5,001 nt of DNA from the NCBI GenBank assembly GCA_020697635.1, contig JAEHCT010000119.1, positions 1-5,001 of the forward strand, given 5' to 3'. This document shows positions 4,912 through 5,001 of this stretch, in pieces. Every line of letters starts with the position of its first letter. Position 1 is the first letter of the stretch. Both the position numbers and the translations under genes were made by a program. Origin of the DNA: Candidatus Bathyarchaeota archaeon (GTDB taxonomy: Archaea > Thermoproteota > Bathyarchaeia > TCS64). Below the pieces are notes generated by a model, which saw only the letters and a program-made list of their open reading frames with translations, had not been told where the DNA came from and did no database searches.

Positions 4912-5001
4912 GTTAGGCACTTCATCAGATTCTCGTACGTCATGTTGCCGCCGCTGAGTATCAGTCCCACCTTCTTACCCTTCAGCTGATCCCTGATCTT
5001 C
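4908..5001 (-). CDS. PLP-dependent threonine/serine dehydratase, C-terminal fragment (partial)
   Basis: Only the last 31 codons are inside the window; the gene continues past the right edge. The visible end, KIRDQLKGKKVGLILSGGN followed by MTYENLMKCLT and TAA, is typical of the final strand of fold-type II PLP enzymes, where LSGGN contacts the cofactor region. Threonine ammonia-lyase and serine racemase/dehydratase proteins show K-V-x-x-x-L-S-G-G-N close to their C-terminus. The reading frame stops 11 residues after SGGN, so there is no C-terminal ACT regulatory domain, which favours the short catabolic-like form over a feedback-regulated IlvA. Enzyme specificity cannot be settled from this fragment. 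The stop codon overlaps the coaD stop region by 4 bases on the opposite strand. Confidence 0.8.
   Translation of the reverse strand, partial: KIRDQLKGKKVGLILSGGNMTYENLMKCLT

Noticed and set aside
4909..4917. GGTTA tandem repeat at the end of coaD
   Set aside because: Only two short units, within the stop-codon overlap of two genes; too little to call a repeat.
4354..4920. Long open frame on the minus strand opposite coaD (188 codons)
   Set aside because: It mirrors the codon pattern of coaD, which has clear motifs; the frame would run through the promoter and terminator region as well.

Overview
The window looks archaeal. The start regions carry TATA-type promoters about 25-35 bases ahead of the start codons, with very short or no leaders. 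The genes include a Trm112 protein, an archaeal-type phosphopantetheine adenylyltransferase, a free-standing Lrp/AsnC ligand-binding domain, and an HMG-CoA reductase, the enzyme that commits acetyl-CoA to isoprenoid lipids. The reductase is class II, the form known from some archaea (for example Archaeoglobus and Thermoplasmatales) and from bacteria. The sequence does not fix the lineage. A TACK-group or euryarchaeal organism of moderately high GC are both possible; that is inference.

Layout, left to right. Bases 36-4016 carry five genes on the minus strand, in at least three transcription units read right to left. (1) HMG-CoA reductase (TTG start) is followed after 14 bases by a 168-residue protein of unknown function (TTG start) that looks like an RNase H-fold protein. 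(2) A 53-base AT-rich promoter region drives a two-gene unit: an unrecognised 151-residue protein whose 3' end overlaps by 11 bases a soluble ComEC-like metallo-beta-lactamase-fold hydrolase. (3) A separate promoter drives an unusually long Trm112 protein. On the plus strand, divergent from the reductase, lie a leaderless 79-residue RAM/SAM-domain protein and then the pantetheine-phosphate adenylyltransferase. The right edge holds the 3' end of a convergent minus-strand gene for a PLP-dependent threonine/serine dehydratase, overlapping the adenylyltransferase by 4 bases.

How the genes relate. The reductase and the adenylyltransferase both touch CoA metabolism (HMG-CoA use and CoA synthesis), and the RAM protein between them may be a small-molecule sensor, but nothing proves a link. 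The gene pairs most worth attention are the RNase H-like protein co-transcribed with the reductase, and the 151-residue protein coupled to the metallo-hydrolase. I see no insertion sequence, CRISPR array, tRNA or rRNA. No defence or mobile system can be demonstrated. The best non-coding signal is a set of inverted repeats placed between the TATA box and the expected transcription start, especially a perfect 6-1-6 palindrome at the HMG-CoA reductase promoter.
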